Numbered from the stretch's first letter, positions 1 through 8,784 are shown. The stretch is DNA of 25,051 bases from Corynebacterium rhinophilum (GCF_030227225.1 NZ_JASPHQ010000023.1:1-25051); one strand, 5' to 3'. Translations and numbers: made by a program. Notes: generated by a model not told the origin, from the letters alone.

Positions 1-74
1 TCAAAATGGTAATAAGAAGGCCGCTGCTTAACCCCTAAGCAGCTTAACTACGTGTCCACGATTTGCGGGCAACC
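1..74 (+). mobile_element. 3' end of an upstream IS3-family element (partial, window edge)
   Basis: Bases 1-74 match 1333-1406, the right end of the complete neighbouring copy, with only two mismatches (positions 45-46). They encode the last residues of the transposase (QNGNKKAAA, stop at 29-31), an 8-bp perfect stem at 23-30/36-43 spanning the stop codon, and a right inverted repeat at 52-74. The rest of this copy lies to the left of the window. Six bases (75-80) separate it from the left end of the next copy, so the two elements are head-to-tail tandem neighbours. Confidence 0.85.
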
Positions 75-150
75 CTACTATGAGGTTACCCTCGTTTAGT
101 GGACACCCTATTTTGTGCGGATCTTGTGTCCGTAAGAGAGGATGTTCATT

Positions 151-1363
151 GTGAATCAACAACGCCAGAAATACACACCTGAGTATCGACGTGAAGCCGC
201 GAATCTTGTGATTGAGTCGCAGCGCCCAATCGCTCATGTGGCTAAAGAAATCGGCGTCGTACCAGGCCTTTTAGGCCGGTGGGTAAAAAATGAGCGCGAA
301 CGCTTAAGGAGCATCAGATGGGCTAAGCCAGGCCGATCTTCGCGCTGAAAATGCTCGTCTGCGCCGTGAATTAGCAGAAGCGAAGATGGATAACGAGTTT
401 TGTCACAAGCGACAGCCTTCTTCGCTTTAAGGCAACGCGAGCAGAAAAGTTCGAACTAATGCCGCCAGAGAAGGCGAACTACAGCATCAAACGCATGGCC
501 CGGCTATTAAAAGTGTCTCGGTCTGGATACTACACATGGGCCCATATACAGCAGCAACGCTTATCCGGAAAAGATGATCGTGCATCATTTTACGATGATG
601 TTGATCGCAAGATTCATCAGATTTGGAAAGACTCCAACGAGGTCTACGGTGCTCCGCGGATCACCGCAGAACTAGGTGAGCGCTACCATATTGCGCTTAA
701 CCGAAAATACTGTGGCTAAACGGATGTGCATGATGGGGATTAAAAGGGGATTTTACCACAGGACCTTTGTCCCAGTGACAACGATTCAAGCCAAGCGTAA
801 GTCGAGTCTTCCTGACCTGGTCAAGCGCATGTTTGATGCCGGTGAGCTTAACCGGGTGTGGATGTCAGATATTACTTATCTGCGCACTGGTGAAGGCTGG
901 TTGTATTTGTGCGCGGTCCGCGATGGCCATTCCCGCAGGGTACTGGGCTGGGCTATGGATAGCGTTCAAGATACTTCCCTGGTCGAACGGGCCCTGCAGA
1001 TGGCGCATACACCTCCGCGGTGACGTTGCTGATGGGCTTGTCTTTCACGCCGACCGCGGAACGCAATTCACTAGTGAGAAGCTTTGGGAGGTGTGCCGCA
1101 ACCTGGGTGTTGCACAATCGGTCGGCCGTACTGGTGTCTGCTTTGACAATGCGATGGCCGAGTCGTTCTAGTCGACGCTTAAGACTTAAGTTCTACGACC
1201 GGAAGCGCTGGCCAACCCGCGATGATGCGCGTCAGGCTGTGACTTACTGGATTGAAGTCGTCTACAACCGGTGCCGTCGCCACTCGTCCATAGAGAGGTA
1301 AGCCCCGTCGATTTTGAAGCTCAGCTCGCTGATCAAAATGGTAATAAGAAGGCCGCTGCTTAA
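151..1363 (+). pseudogene. Broken IS3-family transposase (orfA + orfB)
   Basis: Translating across frames reconstructs a complete IS3 transposase. OrfA (GTG 151, SD at 136-141; the ATG at 142 is too close to the SD) has the HTH segment YTPEYRREAANLV and a coiled coil (DLRAENARLRRELAEAK). The OrfA stop and an OrfB ATG overlap as TAATG at 457-461, beside an AAAAG run that could be the programmed slippage site. OrfB keeps the DDE triad: WMSDITYL, FHADRGTQF and NAMAESF. Frame breaks are seen near 305-316, 400, 705, 1010, 1187 and 1300, plus an in-frame TAG at 1169-1171. This is too many to be programmed frameshifting. Neighbouring genes are intact, so this looks like real decay. The reconstructed protein ends ADQNGNKKAAA at TAA 1361-1363. 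Confidence 0.88.
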
Positions 1364-1375
1364 CCCCTAAGCAGC
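1355..1375 (+). repeat. Stem-loop over transposase stop codon, repeated in both IS copies
   Basis: GCTGCTTA and TAAGCAGC form a perfect 8-bp stem with an ACCCC loop, overlapping the transposase stop. The same hairpin is at 23-43 in the upstream copy. It could protect or end the transposase transcript, but no T-tract follows it. Confidence 0.6.
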
Positions 1376-1437
1376 TCCACTACGTGTCCACGATTTGCGG
1401 GCAACCTCAGCTCTGGTTAGCGGGGATATTTTAAGAT

Positions 1438-1779
1438 TTAATGCTTGCGGGCGAATAGCCGCCACCCAAAGAAGAACAGGGCGGACATCACGGTCGCAAC
1501 AATGAGAAAGCTCCAATGGGGCAGGCGGCCATTTATCACGATCCACAGGGCCATGCCACCGATGATGGCAGACAGCCACACTACAAGGCCCTCTTTCCAC
1601 TTGCCCTGGACCTTTGTGGCCAGGATGATGGCCCAGCCGATGAGCGCGCCTACCGCCCAGGGCCAGAAGGCATCGACCCAGCTGGAAAAGCTCAATCCGC
1701 CGTGGGCGAGGCGGGCGGCGATGGCGAAAATCATCAAGGCGATGATGTCAATGAGCGGAGCGATACGCATTGAAGTCAT
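1438..1779 (-). CDS. DUF3054 family small membrane protein
   Basis: A 113-residue integral membrane protein with four predicted hydrophobic helices (about residues 6-24, 37-54, 66-83 and 88-107) and a basic C-terminus (RLFARKH). The pattern of a first helix with an R...HGG turn, a GW-containing second helix and a GG...W third helix fits the DUF3054 family, whose function is not known. Its ATG overlaps the stop of the preceding gene as ATGA (1776-1779), so translation is almost certainly coupled and it is the last gene of the trmB-NYN-mmpL-UPF0104 operon. The stop codon lies 28 bp from the IS right end. Family assignment is by recognition only. Confidence 0.75.
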   Translation of the reverse strand: MTSMRIAPLIDIIALMIFAIAARLAHGGLSFSSWVDAFWPWAVGALIGWAIILATKVQGKWKEGLVVWLSAIIGGMALWIVINGRLPHWSFLIVATVMSALFFFGWRLFARKH

Positions 1780-2804
1780 ACGGTTTCCTTTTCTTTTTCT
1801 TTACGGGATAGCGTGGCGTAGGTAATGCCCTTGCGGGCATAGTGCCAGAAGTAAATGACCCAGCCAATAGCGGTGATGAAGGCAAAAGAGATAAGGCGGT
1901 AGATAATAGCCGTACTGGTGGCATCGACCGCGGTCATGCCCGTGGCCACGAGCGTGGCGATGATCGCCGCCTCCACCGTGCCCAGACCCGCTGGGGTGAC
2001 CTGGGCGGAGCCGGCCAGCTTGGCGGTGAGGTAAGCCAGCGCGACGCCCGCGATGGTGGTGGTGTTATCGGCCGAATCGGTCGTGGGCATTTGGCCGGTC
2101 ACGGCCCAAACGCAGCCCCAGAGCGCGAGCATGTCAATGAGCCGGTTGGCCAAGGAATAGAACGATGCCCATGCGAATTGCCGGCGGGTGAGGTGTACTT
2201 CCTTGAGGCTTTCCACGTGCTCGAGCAGGGCTTCGCGCTTCGAGCCTTTTACCAGCCGCTGCTTTTTTACCCAGCGCTCCAGCGTTTCGGGGTGATTGCT
2301 CAGCCAGAAAAGCCCGCCGGAGAGCGCCAGCATCGCTGCCAACGTGCCGATGAGGGACCACAGGGCCATATTGGCGTTGAGGAAGAGCACGCCACCAAGA
2401 CCAATGAGCACCAGCCACAAGGTGGAAATAGCGGAGGAGAGCACGAAGAACCAACCGCACAGGACCACCGAGGCGCCCCAGGTGCGCTGCACGTGGAAGG
2501 TCAAAATGGCAGAAAAGGCTGGGCCCGCGGGCATGGTGGTGGACCAGGAATTGGATGCAAAGGTAAGAGCGGCGGTTTCCGTGCCCTCCACTTCCACGCC
2601 ACCGGCTCGGATGAGCAGGCGCATGACCTCGCCCATCGCCACGACGGAGAGGATGGAAGCAACGACCACGAGCGTTACCGGCCCTGGTTCGGCGTGGGAG
2701 AGACGTGAGAAACCTTCGCTCAAAAAGTCCAGCTCATCGCGGAAGACGTAGATGAGGATGGCTAGGACTATGAGCGAGGCGATAACTTGCAGCCAATTTT
2801 TCAA
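1776..2804 (-). CDS. UPF0104 / lysylphosphatidylglycerol synthase TM-region family protein
   Basis: A 342-residue polytopic membrane protein of the flippase-like domain family found N-terminally in MprF. It lacks the soluble aminoacyl-transferase domain. Visible marks are an N-terminal helix (about 5-22), a sequence of eight or so hydrophobic segments, and the family's conserved stretch near residue 270 (TPAGLGTVEAAI) followed by IIYRLISF. The start is TTG at 2802-2804. It directly abuts the MmpL stop (TAATTG) and has a strong SD (AAGGAGAT) at 2811-2818 inside the end of mmpL, so it is translationally coupled. In related genomes such proteins sit beside the mmpL3-like gene, so a role in moving or organising envelope lipids is a reasonable inference. 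The substrate is unknown. Confidence 0.82.
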   Translation of the reverse strand: MKNWLQVIASLIVLAILIYVFRDELDFLSEGFSRLSHAEPGPVTLVVVASILSVVAMGEVMRLLIRAGGVEVEGTETAALTFASNSWSTTMPAGPAFSAILTFHVQRTWGASVVLCGWFFVLSSAISTLWLVLIGLGGVLFLNANMALWSLIGTLAAMLALSGGLFWLSNHPETLERWVKKQRLVKGSKREALLEHVESLKEVHLTRRQFAWASFYSLANRLIDMLALWGCVWAVTGQMPTTDSADNTTTIAGVALAYLTAKLAGSAQVTPAGLGTVEAAIIATLVATGMTAVDATSTAIIYRLISFAFITAIGWVIYFWHYARKGITYATLSRKEKEKETV

Positions 2805-4958
2805 TTATTTATCTCCTTCAAGGCGCCGCTTTAACTCACTGAAGGGAATGGTCTTCCCACGGCGGGTGGTACTACCAGAAAGCCTAGTGGTCAAGTGGTG
2901 CAGCCAGCTAGGCGCCCACCAGTTATCCTCGCGCAGCAGGTGCATGACGGCGGGGACGAGGAGCATGCGGACAATGGTGGCATCGATAAGCAGCGCAAAA
3001 ATCATGCCGTACGCTATGTATTTCATCATCACGATATCGGAGAAGCCGAACGCTCCCGCCACCACGATCATAATCAGGGCAGCCGCCGTGATGATGCCGC
3101 CAGTATGCGCGGTGCCTGCGGCGATGGCCTCGTCCGTGTTATCGCCGCGCCGCCGCGCCTCCACCATGCGGGAGACCAAAAAGACCTCGTAGTCGGTAGA
3201 CAGGCCATAAATGATGGCGATGATCAGCACCAGAATGGGGCTCATGAGTGGGCCGGGCGAGAAGTTCAGCGCGCCGGAGCCCACGCCGATGACGAACATG
3301 AGCGTGAGGATGCCCAGGGTGGCGCCCAGGGTCAATAGCGTCATGACAATGGCCTTAATCGGCAGCACGAAGGAGCCAAAGACTAATGCCATGAGGATGA
3401 AAGTGGCGAGCACGACGTACAGCGCCATCCACGGCAGCTTGTGGAAGAGCGCATCGAGCGATTCGACCTCCATGGCTGGCGTGCCGCCGACATAAAGGTT
3501 GACGCCCTCGGGCGCGGTAACGTCCTCGAGCTCGTGGACGATTCGCGCGTAGTCCTCGCGGTCCTTAATGCCGGCCGAAAGGACAGTAGTCCCGTCCTGG
3601 GTGGCGGTCGATGGACCCATGGGTTCGGTAAGGCCGTCGAGGCCGCGGACTTGCATGACGACATCGACAAGCTGCTCGTTGGTGGCGCCTTCCACCACGA
3701 GCTTGACCGGCTCGGTGCGGAAGGCGGGGAACTCGTCGTTGAAGCTATCCTGCGCCACGCGGGTGTCGTGGTTGGGCGGCAGGTAGGTTTCGTTGATGCC
3801 GCCGAAGGTGATGCTCATGATAGGCAGCGCCAGTGCAATGAGCAGGCCGCAGATGGCCAGGGTCAGGCCCTTGGCCCGGCGCATGGCCCAGCGCGGCAGC
3901 TTGTACCACCAGGTGTCTTGAATGGTGCGGGCCGTGCGGGAGGTGCGGCGCACCGACCACAGATCGATCTTGGGCCCGAGCATGCCAAACAGGGCGGGCA
4001 GGACGGTGACGGACAGCAGGGCCGCCAGGCCGACGGCGGAAATCGAGCCATAGGCAACGGACTTCAAGAAGGCCTGGGGGAAGAGGAAGAGTCCGGAGAG
4101 CGCGACGGCGACCATCGCCGCGGAAAAGACCACTGTTTGCCCGGCGGTGGCGGTGGTGGTGGCCACCGCATCCTTGGTGGAGCTTCCCTTGTCCAGTTCC
4201 TCGCGGAAGCGGGAGACCATAAATAGGCCGTAATCGATGGCCAGGCCCAGCCCAAGCAGCGTGACTACTGCTTGGGCAAAGACGTTGACCTGCAGGAAAC
4301 CGGCCAGGATGGCCAAAATTCCCAGTGAGCCCAGGATGGATAGGCCACCGACGATAAGCGGCATGAACGCCGCCACCACGGAACCAAAGACCACGAGGAG
4401 CAGCAGGCCAACGAGCGGGAGCGCTGCCTTTTCCGCACGCGCAATATCTTCTGCCATGCCTTCATCGAGGGCGTCCGCCACGGCCGTGGCGCCGGCAACC
4501 TCGACCGGCGCGGAGGTATCCGCCAGCGCGCCCTCGATGGCGCGGAAGTCCTTCAGCGTTTGTTCGTCATCGCCCTTGAGCCCAATGGCGGCAAAGGCCA
4601 GCGAATGATCATCATTGACCAGGTTGGGGTTCTTGCTATCGAAATAGCTGGTGACAGAGTCAATCTGATCCGGATAATCCTTTTTAAGCTGCGCCAAGTG
4701 CTCCTTGGCGGCATCGAAGTTCTCATCGGGCGAGCTAAAGAGCAAAACCACGTCGCCGGAATTATCGCGGCCGAACGTTTCCTGTTCGATCTGCGCCGCG
4801 CTTGTCGATGCCGCATTCGGGTCCTCCCAGCCCTCCTGGCTCATGCGTTCCTCGAGCTGGGTTCCAAAACCTACGAAGAGGGCAAGGATGGCACCGAGGA
4901 TGACGATGGGAATGACCTTGCGGTGCGCATAGGAAAATCGTCCCCATTTTTCAAACAT
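2805..4958 (-). CDS. cmpL1: MmpL/RND-family transporter (MmpL3-like, trehalose mycolate exporter)
   Basis: A 717-residue RND transporter of the MmpL family. TM1 is at about residues 14-32, followed by a periplasmic porter domain, then TM2-6 (about 178-330), a second porter domain (about 385-505), and TM7-11 (about 508-690). The proton-relay Asp-Tyr pairs that define MmpL proteins are present in both halves: D242-Y243 (GLAIDYGLFMVSR) and D589-Y590 (GLSTDYEVFLVSR). It lacks the long C-terminal tail of mycobacterial MmpL3. The context (NYN protein, trmB, pck, then MtrP and TmaT homologues) matches the MmpL3 locus of mycobacteria and the CmpL1 locus of corynebacteria, so export of trehalose monomycolate is the likely role. 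SD AGGAGG at 4969-4974 overlaps the upstream stop. Confidence 0.9.
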   Translation of the reverse strand: MFEKWGRFSYAHRKVIPIVILGAILALFVGFGTQLEERMSQEGWEDPNAASTSAAQIEQETFGRDNSGDVVLLFSSPDENFDAAKEHLAQLKKDYPDQIDSVTSYFDSKNPNLVNDDHSLAFAAIGLKGDDEQTLKDFRAIEGALADTSAPVEVAGATAVADALDEGMAEDIARAEKAALPLVGLLLLVVFGSVVAAFMPLIVGGLSILGSLGILAILAGFLQVNVFAQAVVTLLGLGLAIDYGLFMVSRFREELDKGSSTKDAVATTTATAGQTVVFSAAMVAVALSGLFLFPQAFLKSVAYGSISAVGLAALLSVTVLPALFGMLGPKIDLWSVRRTSRTARTIQDTWWYKLPRWAMRRAKGLTLAICGLLIALALPIMSITFGGINETYLPPNHDTRVAQDSFNDEFPAFRTEPVKLVVEGATNEQLVDVVMQVRGLDGLTEPMGPSTATQDGTTVLSAGIKDREDYARIVHELEDVTAPEGVNLYVGGTPAMEVESLDALFHKLPWMALYVVLATFILMALVFGSFVLPIKAIVMTLLTLGATLGILTLMFVIGVGSGALNFSPGPLMSPILVLIIAIIYGLSTDYEVFLVSRMVEARRRGDNTDEAIAAGTAHTGGIITAAALIMIVVAGAFGFSDIVMMKYIAYGMIFALLIDATIVRMLLVPAVMHLLREDNWWAPSWLHHLTTRLSGSTTRRGKTIPFSELKRRLEGDK

Positions 4959-4972
4959 GTGGGGTAAGCCTC

Positions 4973-5566
4973 CTAGCTATTATTTAGTAGCGCAGCCAGC
5001 GGGCGGAATGGCTGGAGCCATGCACCACCTTCAGGCAGGTTATCCAGGTTGACGCGGGGCAGCGGCTCGCGGAAGACGCCGTCAATATCTTCTAGGTCAA
5101 CGAATTCGATCTCGGCGTGACCCACGGCCCAGGAGGCGTGTTCGTGGAAACCCAGGACGGTAACGGGCAGGCCTTCATCAATGAGCTCTTCCAGCAAGGG
5201 TTGAAAGTTCTGGCCATCGGCAGAGGCGACCACGACGCCGGCGAGATCAGCGCGCAGTTTTTCAATGTGCTCGATCATGTCTGGATCCACGTCATCATCT
5301 TCGTGGATCTTCGGCTTGGCAAAGACGCCAAAGCCCACATTGCGGATGGCCTCTACCCAGGGGCGAATCACATCGGCGCCGCCGGGGGAGACATTGGTAA
5401 ATACTGCGGCCTGCGGATCGGCATCGACATCTACCGCGCGGTAGACCAGCCACCGGCCGATGGCATCAAAACGCGGGCGGTGCGCCGCAGTGGGGCGCCC
5501 GCCGAGCAGGGAGCCGAGCCCCATATCCATATTGGGTGCGTCCCACACCAGTAGATAGGTGCTCAT
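4973..5566 (-). CDS. NYN domain protein (Rv0207c family, PIN-like putative RNase)
   Basis: A 197-residue soluble protein with a PIN-like NYN fold. The acidic cluster expected for a metal-dependent nuclease is visible: D9, N12 and D14 in WDAPNMD, D95/D97 in DVDPDM, and D117 in ASADGQNF. The length and the conserved openings (YLLVWDAPNMD, GRPTAAHRPRF) match the actinobacterial family that sits between trmB and mmpL3. RNA cleavage is inferred from the family; the target is unknown. The ATG abuts the trmB stop (TAAATG), and the stop is 14 bp before mmpL, so this is a middle gene of a coupled operon. Why a putative RNase is kept beside a mycolate exporter is not explained. Confidence 0.85.
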   Translation of the reverse strand: MSTYLLVWDAPNMDMGLGSLLGGRPTAAHRPRFDAIGRWLVYRAVDVDADPQAAVFTNVSPGGADVIRPWVEAIRNVGFGVFAKPKIHEDDDVDPDMIEHIEKLRADLAGVVVASADGQNFQPLLEELIDEGLPVTVLGFHEHASWAVGHAEIEFVDLEDIDGVFREPLPRVNLDNLPEGGAWLQPFRPLAALLNNS

Positions 5567-6343
5567 TTACTTCTTCTCCCACAGGTATTCAGTAATGACG
5601 TGTTCTTTATCCAGGCCCTTGCCCTCAAACTTGGTGATGATTTGGCGATCTACCAATTGCGGGCAGTCTGGCCACGGCCAGCCCTTGTACTCCAAACTGG
5701 GCTCGACGTGCACGAGCTCATCTATCCATTCGGCATAACCGGCGTGATCGGTAGCAACGTGCAGGACGCCACCCTTCTTCAACCGGGAGGCAAAGAGGTT
5801 GAGCGTGCCGGATTGGATGATGCGGCGCTTGTGGTGGCGCGCCTTGGGCCAGGGGTCTGGGAAGAAGACGCGGATGCCGTCCAGGGATTCTGGGGCAATC
5901 ATGCGCACCATGACCTCCACGCCATCGCCGCGGATCATGCGAATATTATCGATGCCCTCGCGCTCGATCTGGCCCATGAGCTTGGCCAAGCCAGGCTTAT
6001 AGAGTTCTACCGCGATGATATTGGTGTCCTGCTCCAGCGGTGCCATGGCCGCGGTGGAGGTGCCGGTGCCGGAGCCGATTTCCACGATGGTCTTGGCGCC
6101 GGTGCGGCCGAACCACTCAGCGACATCGATAAGCTCATCGCTTAAGACGCGGCCCAGTTCGGGCCAGCGCTGTTCAAAAAGCTGGTGCTGGTTATCCGTG
6201 AGCGTGCCGCGGCGAAAGGTGACATTGCCCAGGCGCGGGTAGTCCAGGTCATTGTCAAAGACCGCATTGAAGTCCGTTTGCGGCGGGCGACCCGGTGGCA
6301 TTTCTCCGGCAGGGGTGTTTTGAGAATTATCCGTGCTATTCAT
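5567..6343 (-). CDS. trmB: tRNA (guanine-N7-)-methyltransferase
   Basis: A 258-residue class I SAM methyltransferase that makes m7G46 in tRNA variable loops. Motifs: SAM-binding [10 protein letters not shown] (87-96), acidic AVELY (111-115), the TrmB signature [14 protein letters not shown] (161-174) with its catalytic Asp, [10 protein letters not shown] (197-206), and the C-terminal [12 protein letters not shown] substrate-binding segment. The first 25 or so residues are a polar, probably disordered extension. First gene of the leftward five-gene operon, divergent from pck across a 361-bp gap. No strong SD is seen before the ATG. Confidence 0.95.
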   Translation of the reverse strand: MNSTDNSQNTPAGEMPPGRPPQTDFNAVFDNDLDYPRLGNVTFRRGTLTDNQHQLFEQRWPELGRVLSDELIDVAEWFGRTGAKTIVEIGSGTGTSTAAMAPLEQDTNIIAVELYKPGLAKLMGQIEREGIDNIRMIRGDGVEVMVRMIAPESLDGIRVFFPDPWPKARHHKRRIIQSGTLNLFASRLKKGGVLHVATDHAGYAEWIDELVHVEPSLEYKGWPWPDCPQLVDRQIITKFEGKGLDKEHVITEYLWEKK

Positions 6344-6704
6344 TGCGCCCTATTTTTCCCTGTCCAGGCATGGCAAGCAATATGCCGCGCCGGGTATTTT
6401 CCCCGCCGTATGGGGGAGGGGGATGACCGGAGGCTTTGACGGGGGTGGTGCTTTGTGGCGCGGAGCGGAAGAATGGGGCACTTTGGCACCCCCGGAATGG
6501 TGTGGAGGGTGTCACGCCTAATATCACAATTGTTCGCGGTGCGCTTGGTAAACGTCCGCTCACGGCGGTGGATATAACCGGAGTGGGAAAAATGACACTT
6601 AATGTGACCAATATTTTGGCTCTGCCGGTTAATCTGGAGGCGGAAGGCAAAGTTGGGCCGTGATGTGCCCCGATTTTCACATCCTATCCAGAGGAGAATT
6701 TTTA
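6344..6704. promoter_or_regulatory. Divergent trmB/pck intergenic control region
   Basis: A 361-bp non-coding interval between two divergent starts. For pck, an SD (GAGGAG, 6691-6696) precedes the ATG at 6705. An inverted repeat GATGTG/CACATC (6662-6667/6678-6683, 10-nt spacer) lies in the pck leader just upstream of the SD. A TGTGA half-site of CRP/GlxR type is at 6604-6608 without a good partner at the right distance. TATAAC near 6574 could be a -10 but has no convincing -35. Short open frames here show no protein-like features. Confidence 0.5.
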
Positions 6705-8531
6705 ATGACCGCCACCATTCAGGGCCTCGTTGGAGAGCTGCCTACAGACAATCAAAAACTGATCGACTGGATTAATGAAAGCGTTGAGCTTTTCCAGCCG
6801 GACGAGGTGGCTTTTGTGGATGGCTCGCAGGAAGAGGCTGACCGCCTCGCCGCGGAGCTAGTAGAAAAAGGCACCCTCATCAAGCTAAATGAGGAAAAGC
6901 GCCCGAATTCCTACTTGGCGCGGTCCAACCCTGCGGACGTTGCCCGCGTGGAATCCCGTACCTTCATCTGCACCTCGACAGAAGAAGATGCGGGCCCAAC
7001 CAATAACTGGGCGCCGCCAAAGGCCATGAAGGAAGAAATGACGGAGGCCTTCCGTGGATCCATGAAGGGCCGGACCATGTACGTCGTTCCTTTCTGCATG
7101 GGCCCTATTAGCGATCCAGAGCCCAAGCTCGGCGTGCAGCTGACCGATTCCGCTTATGTGGTCTTGTCCATGCGCATCATGACCCGCATGGGTGCAGAAG
7201 CACTGGACAAGATCGGCACGGATGGGGAGTTCGTCCACGCCCTCCACTCCGTCGGCGCCCCCCTGCAGCCAGGCGAAGAGGATGTTGCTTGGCCGTGCAA
7301 CGACAATAAGTACATCACCCAGTTCCCGGAGACCAAGGAGATTTGGTCCTACGGTTCCGGCTACGGCGGCAACGCTATCTTGGCTAAGAAGTGCTACGCG
7401 CTGCGCATCGCATCCGTTATGGCCAAGGAAGAAGGCTGGATGGCTGAGCACATGCTCATCCTGAAGCTGACCAACCCAGAAGGCAAGAAATACCACGTAG
7501 CCGCCGCATTCCCATCCCAGTGCGGTAAGACCAACCTAGCCATGATTACCCCCACCATTCCGGGCTGGAAGGCCGAGGTCGTGGGCGATGACATCGCATG
7601 GCTGCATCTGCGCGAGGACGGCCTTTACGCCGTGAACCCGGAAAACGGTTTCTTCGGCGTTGCCCCTGGCACCAACTACGATTCCAACCCGATCGCCATG
7701 GATACCATGAAGCCGGGCAATACCTTGTTCACCAACGTTGCGCTTACCGATGACGGCGATGTCTGGTGGGAGGGCATGACCGACGAGGCACCAGAGCACC
7801 TCATCTCCTGGACCGGTGAGGACTGGACTCCGGCATCGTCCACCAAGGCCGCCCACCCGAACTCCCGCTACTGCGTGCCGATTTCCCAGTGCCCCACCGC
7901 CGCGCCGGAGTACGATGACTGGAAGGGCGTCAAGATTGATGCCATCCTCTTTGGCGGCCGCCGCAAGACCACGGTTCCGCTGGTGACCCAGTCCTTCGAC
8001 TGGAACCACGGCACCATGATCGGTGCACTGCTGTCCTCCGGCCAGACCGCAGCGGCAGAGGGCGAAGTTGGCGCGCTGCGCCACGACCCAATGGCCATGC
8101 TGCCGTTCATGGGTTACAACGCCGGTGACTACCTGCAGCACTGGATTGATATGGGTGAAAAGGGCGGCGACCGCATGCCAGAGGTCTTCCTGGTTAACTG
8201 GTTCCGCCGCGGCGACGACGGCCGCTTCCTGTGGCCAGGCTTTGGCGAGAACTCCCGCGTCCTCAAGTGGATCATCGACCGCATCGAAGGCAACGTAGAA
8301 GCCGAGGACACGGTGGTCGGACGCACCGCCCGCGCCGAGGACATCGACTTGGAAGGCCTTGACTTCGATGTCGACGACGTTCGCGCCGCCCTTGACGTTG
8401 ACCCGAAGGAATGGGAAGGCGATATGCAAGACAACGCCGAGTACCTGAACTTCCTGGGCTCCCGCGTGCCTGAGGAAGTGTGGAACCAGTTCCGCGCCCT
8501 GAAGAAGCGCGTGGAGGACGCCGCTTCCTAA
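6705..8531 (+). CDS. pck: Phosphoenolpyruvate carboxykinase, GTP-dependent
   Basis: A 608-residue PEPCK of the GTP class, converting oxaloacetate + GTP to PEP + CO2 + GDP at the start of gluconeogenesis. Diagnostic segments: the P-loop [11 protein letters not shown] (269-279) with the reactive cysteine C273, metal-binding GDDIAW (294-299), [13 protein letters not shown] (317-329), [12 protein letters not shown] (416-427) and the guanine-side region [21 protein letters not shown]. The start is the ATG preceded by SD GAGGAG at 6691-6696 with 8-nt spacing. An in-frame ATG 45 bp upstream lacks an SD and extends beyond the usual N-terminus. The gene is single, ends in a strong hairpin terminator, and sits at the conserved trmB/mmpL border seen in corynebacteria and mycobacteria. 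Confidence 0.98.
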   Translation: MTATIQGLVGELPTDNQKLIDWINESVELFQPDEVAFVDGSQEEADRLAAELVEKGTLIKLNEEKRPNSYLARSNPADVARVESRTFICTSTEEDAGPTNNWAPPKAMKEEMTEAFRGSMKGRTMYVVPFCMGPISDPEPKLGVQLTDSAYVVLSMRIMTRMGAEALDKIGTDGEFVHALHSVGAPLQPGEEDVAWPCNDNKYITQFPETKEIWSYGSGYGGNAILAKKCYALRIASVMAKEEGWMAEHMLILKLTNPEGKKYHVAAAFPSQCGKTNLAMITPTIPGWKAEVVGDDIAWLHLREDGLYAVNPENGFFGVAPGTNYDSNPIAMDTMKPGNTLFTNVALTDDGDVWWEGMTDEAPEHLISWTGEDWTPASSTKAAHPNSRYCVPISQCPTAAPEYDDWKGVKIDAILFGGRRKTTVPLVTQSFDWNHGTMIGALLSSGQTAAAEGEVGALRHDPMAMLPFMGYNAGDYLQHWIDMGEKGGDRMPEVFLVNWFRRGDDGRFLWPGFGENSRVLKWIIDRIEGNVEAEDTVVGRTARAEDIDLEGLDFDVDDVRAALDVDPKEWEGDMQDNAEYLNFLGSRVPEEVWNQFRALKKRVEDAAS

Positions 8532-8562
8532 CGCGTTCATCCGCGGTAATTCCCGCATAAAG

Positions 8563-8594
8563 CTAACCCCAGCAGCGTAAAGCTCTGGGGTTAG
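8563..8594 (+). terminator. Rho-independent terminator of pck
   Basis: A perfect 10-bp inverted repeat CTAACCCCAG/CTGGGGTTAG with a 12-nt loop begins 31 nt after the pck stop and is followed by ATCTTTGTT, a moderate T-rich tail. Confidence 0.8.
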
Positions 8595-8671
8595 ATCTTT
8601 GTTGGGGTTAAACCGATACATCCAGTTACAACGGAAAAGACCCCGCCACCAAAGGAACTACAATCCTTAAC

Positions 8672-8746
8672 TTGGTGAGCGGAGTCCTCAACTTTGTGAC
8701 CGCTACCGTGAAGTTCGTTACCGCGATCCTTCACGTGGGTCTTTAG
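8672..8746 (+). CDS. Possible hydrophobic heptad-repeat micropeptide
   Basis: An in-frame reading ending at TAG 8744-8746 gives the units ILNLVSG, VLNFVTA, TVKFVTA, ILHVGL. These are heptads with hydrophobic positions and N/N/K/H at the third position. The DNA shows the same 21-nt period (8663-8683, 8684-8704, 8705-8725, 8726-8746) with mostly conservative residue changes, which is more like a peptide than chance. The start is uncertain: TTG 8672 (24 aa) or GTG 8675 lie 15-18 nt after the SD-like AAAGGA (8651-8656), while the ideally spaced codon at 8663 is ATC. A terminator begins 6 nt after the stop. It resembles type I toxin peptides or small corynebacterial amphipathic peptides only in general character; no family is recognised. 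Confidence 0.35.
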   Translation: MVSGVLNFVTATVKFVTAILHVGL

Positions 8747-8752
8747 GCCCGA

Positions 8753-8784
8753 GGGTCTCAACGAGCGAGCACTCGTTGGGGCCC
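8753..8784 (+). terminator. Strong hairpin terminator after the 8602-8746 unit
   Basis: GGGTCTCAACGAG (8753-8765) pairs fully with CTCGTTGGGGCCC (8772-8784): 13 bp including two G-U pairs, with a 6-nt loop, followed by TTATTATTCT. A dedicated terminator here implies that the short unit before it is transcribed. Confidence 0.8.

Larger units (their letters stand above)
81..1409 (+). mobile_element. IS3-family insertion sequence, about 1.33 kb
   Basis: The ends are imperfect inverted repeats: 81-106 begins TGAGGTTACCC and 1384-1409 ends GGGCAACCTCA, both with GTGGACAC/GTGTCCAC at the inner side. The outermost bases are TG...CA, as is usual for IS3 elements. Inside lie a helix-turn-helix/leucine-zipper OrfA and a DDE OrfB, the standard two-gene IS3 plan. 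No matching target duplication is visible at the two flanks (CTA left, GCT right), as expected if the tandem arrangement arose by recombination or nested insertion. The element sits only 28 bp beyond the stop of the last gene of the trmB-mmpL operon and may have displaced that operon's original terminator. Confidence 0.9.

Noticed and set aside
151..1363. Transposase frame changes explained by programmed frameshifting alone
   Set aside because: IS3 elements need one -1 shift; at least six breaks and a nonsense codon are present here.
1842..2708. Long open frame antisense to the UPF0104 gene
   Set aside because: Composition is low-complexity Gly/Arg/His/Glu typical of a shadow frame in GC-rich DNA; the minus-strand membrane protein explains the region.
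6604..6619. GlxR (CRP-type) site upstream of pck
   Set aside because: Only the TGTGA half is present; the second half-site does not occur at the required spacing.
6436..6663. Short frames in the trmB/pck intergenic region
   Set aside because: No SD and no protein-like composition; they overlap the likely regulatory region.
7536..8621. Long open frame (361 codons) antisense to pck
   Set aside because: Pure shadow of the conserved PEPCK coding sequence; no start signal and no family resemblance.
8663..8746. Tandem 21-nt units considered as a CRISPR array
   Set aside because: The units are contiguous without spacers, degenerate, and have codon periodicity; no cas genes are present.
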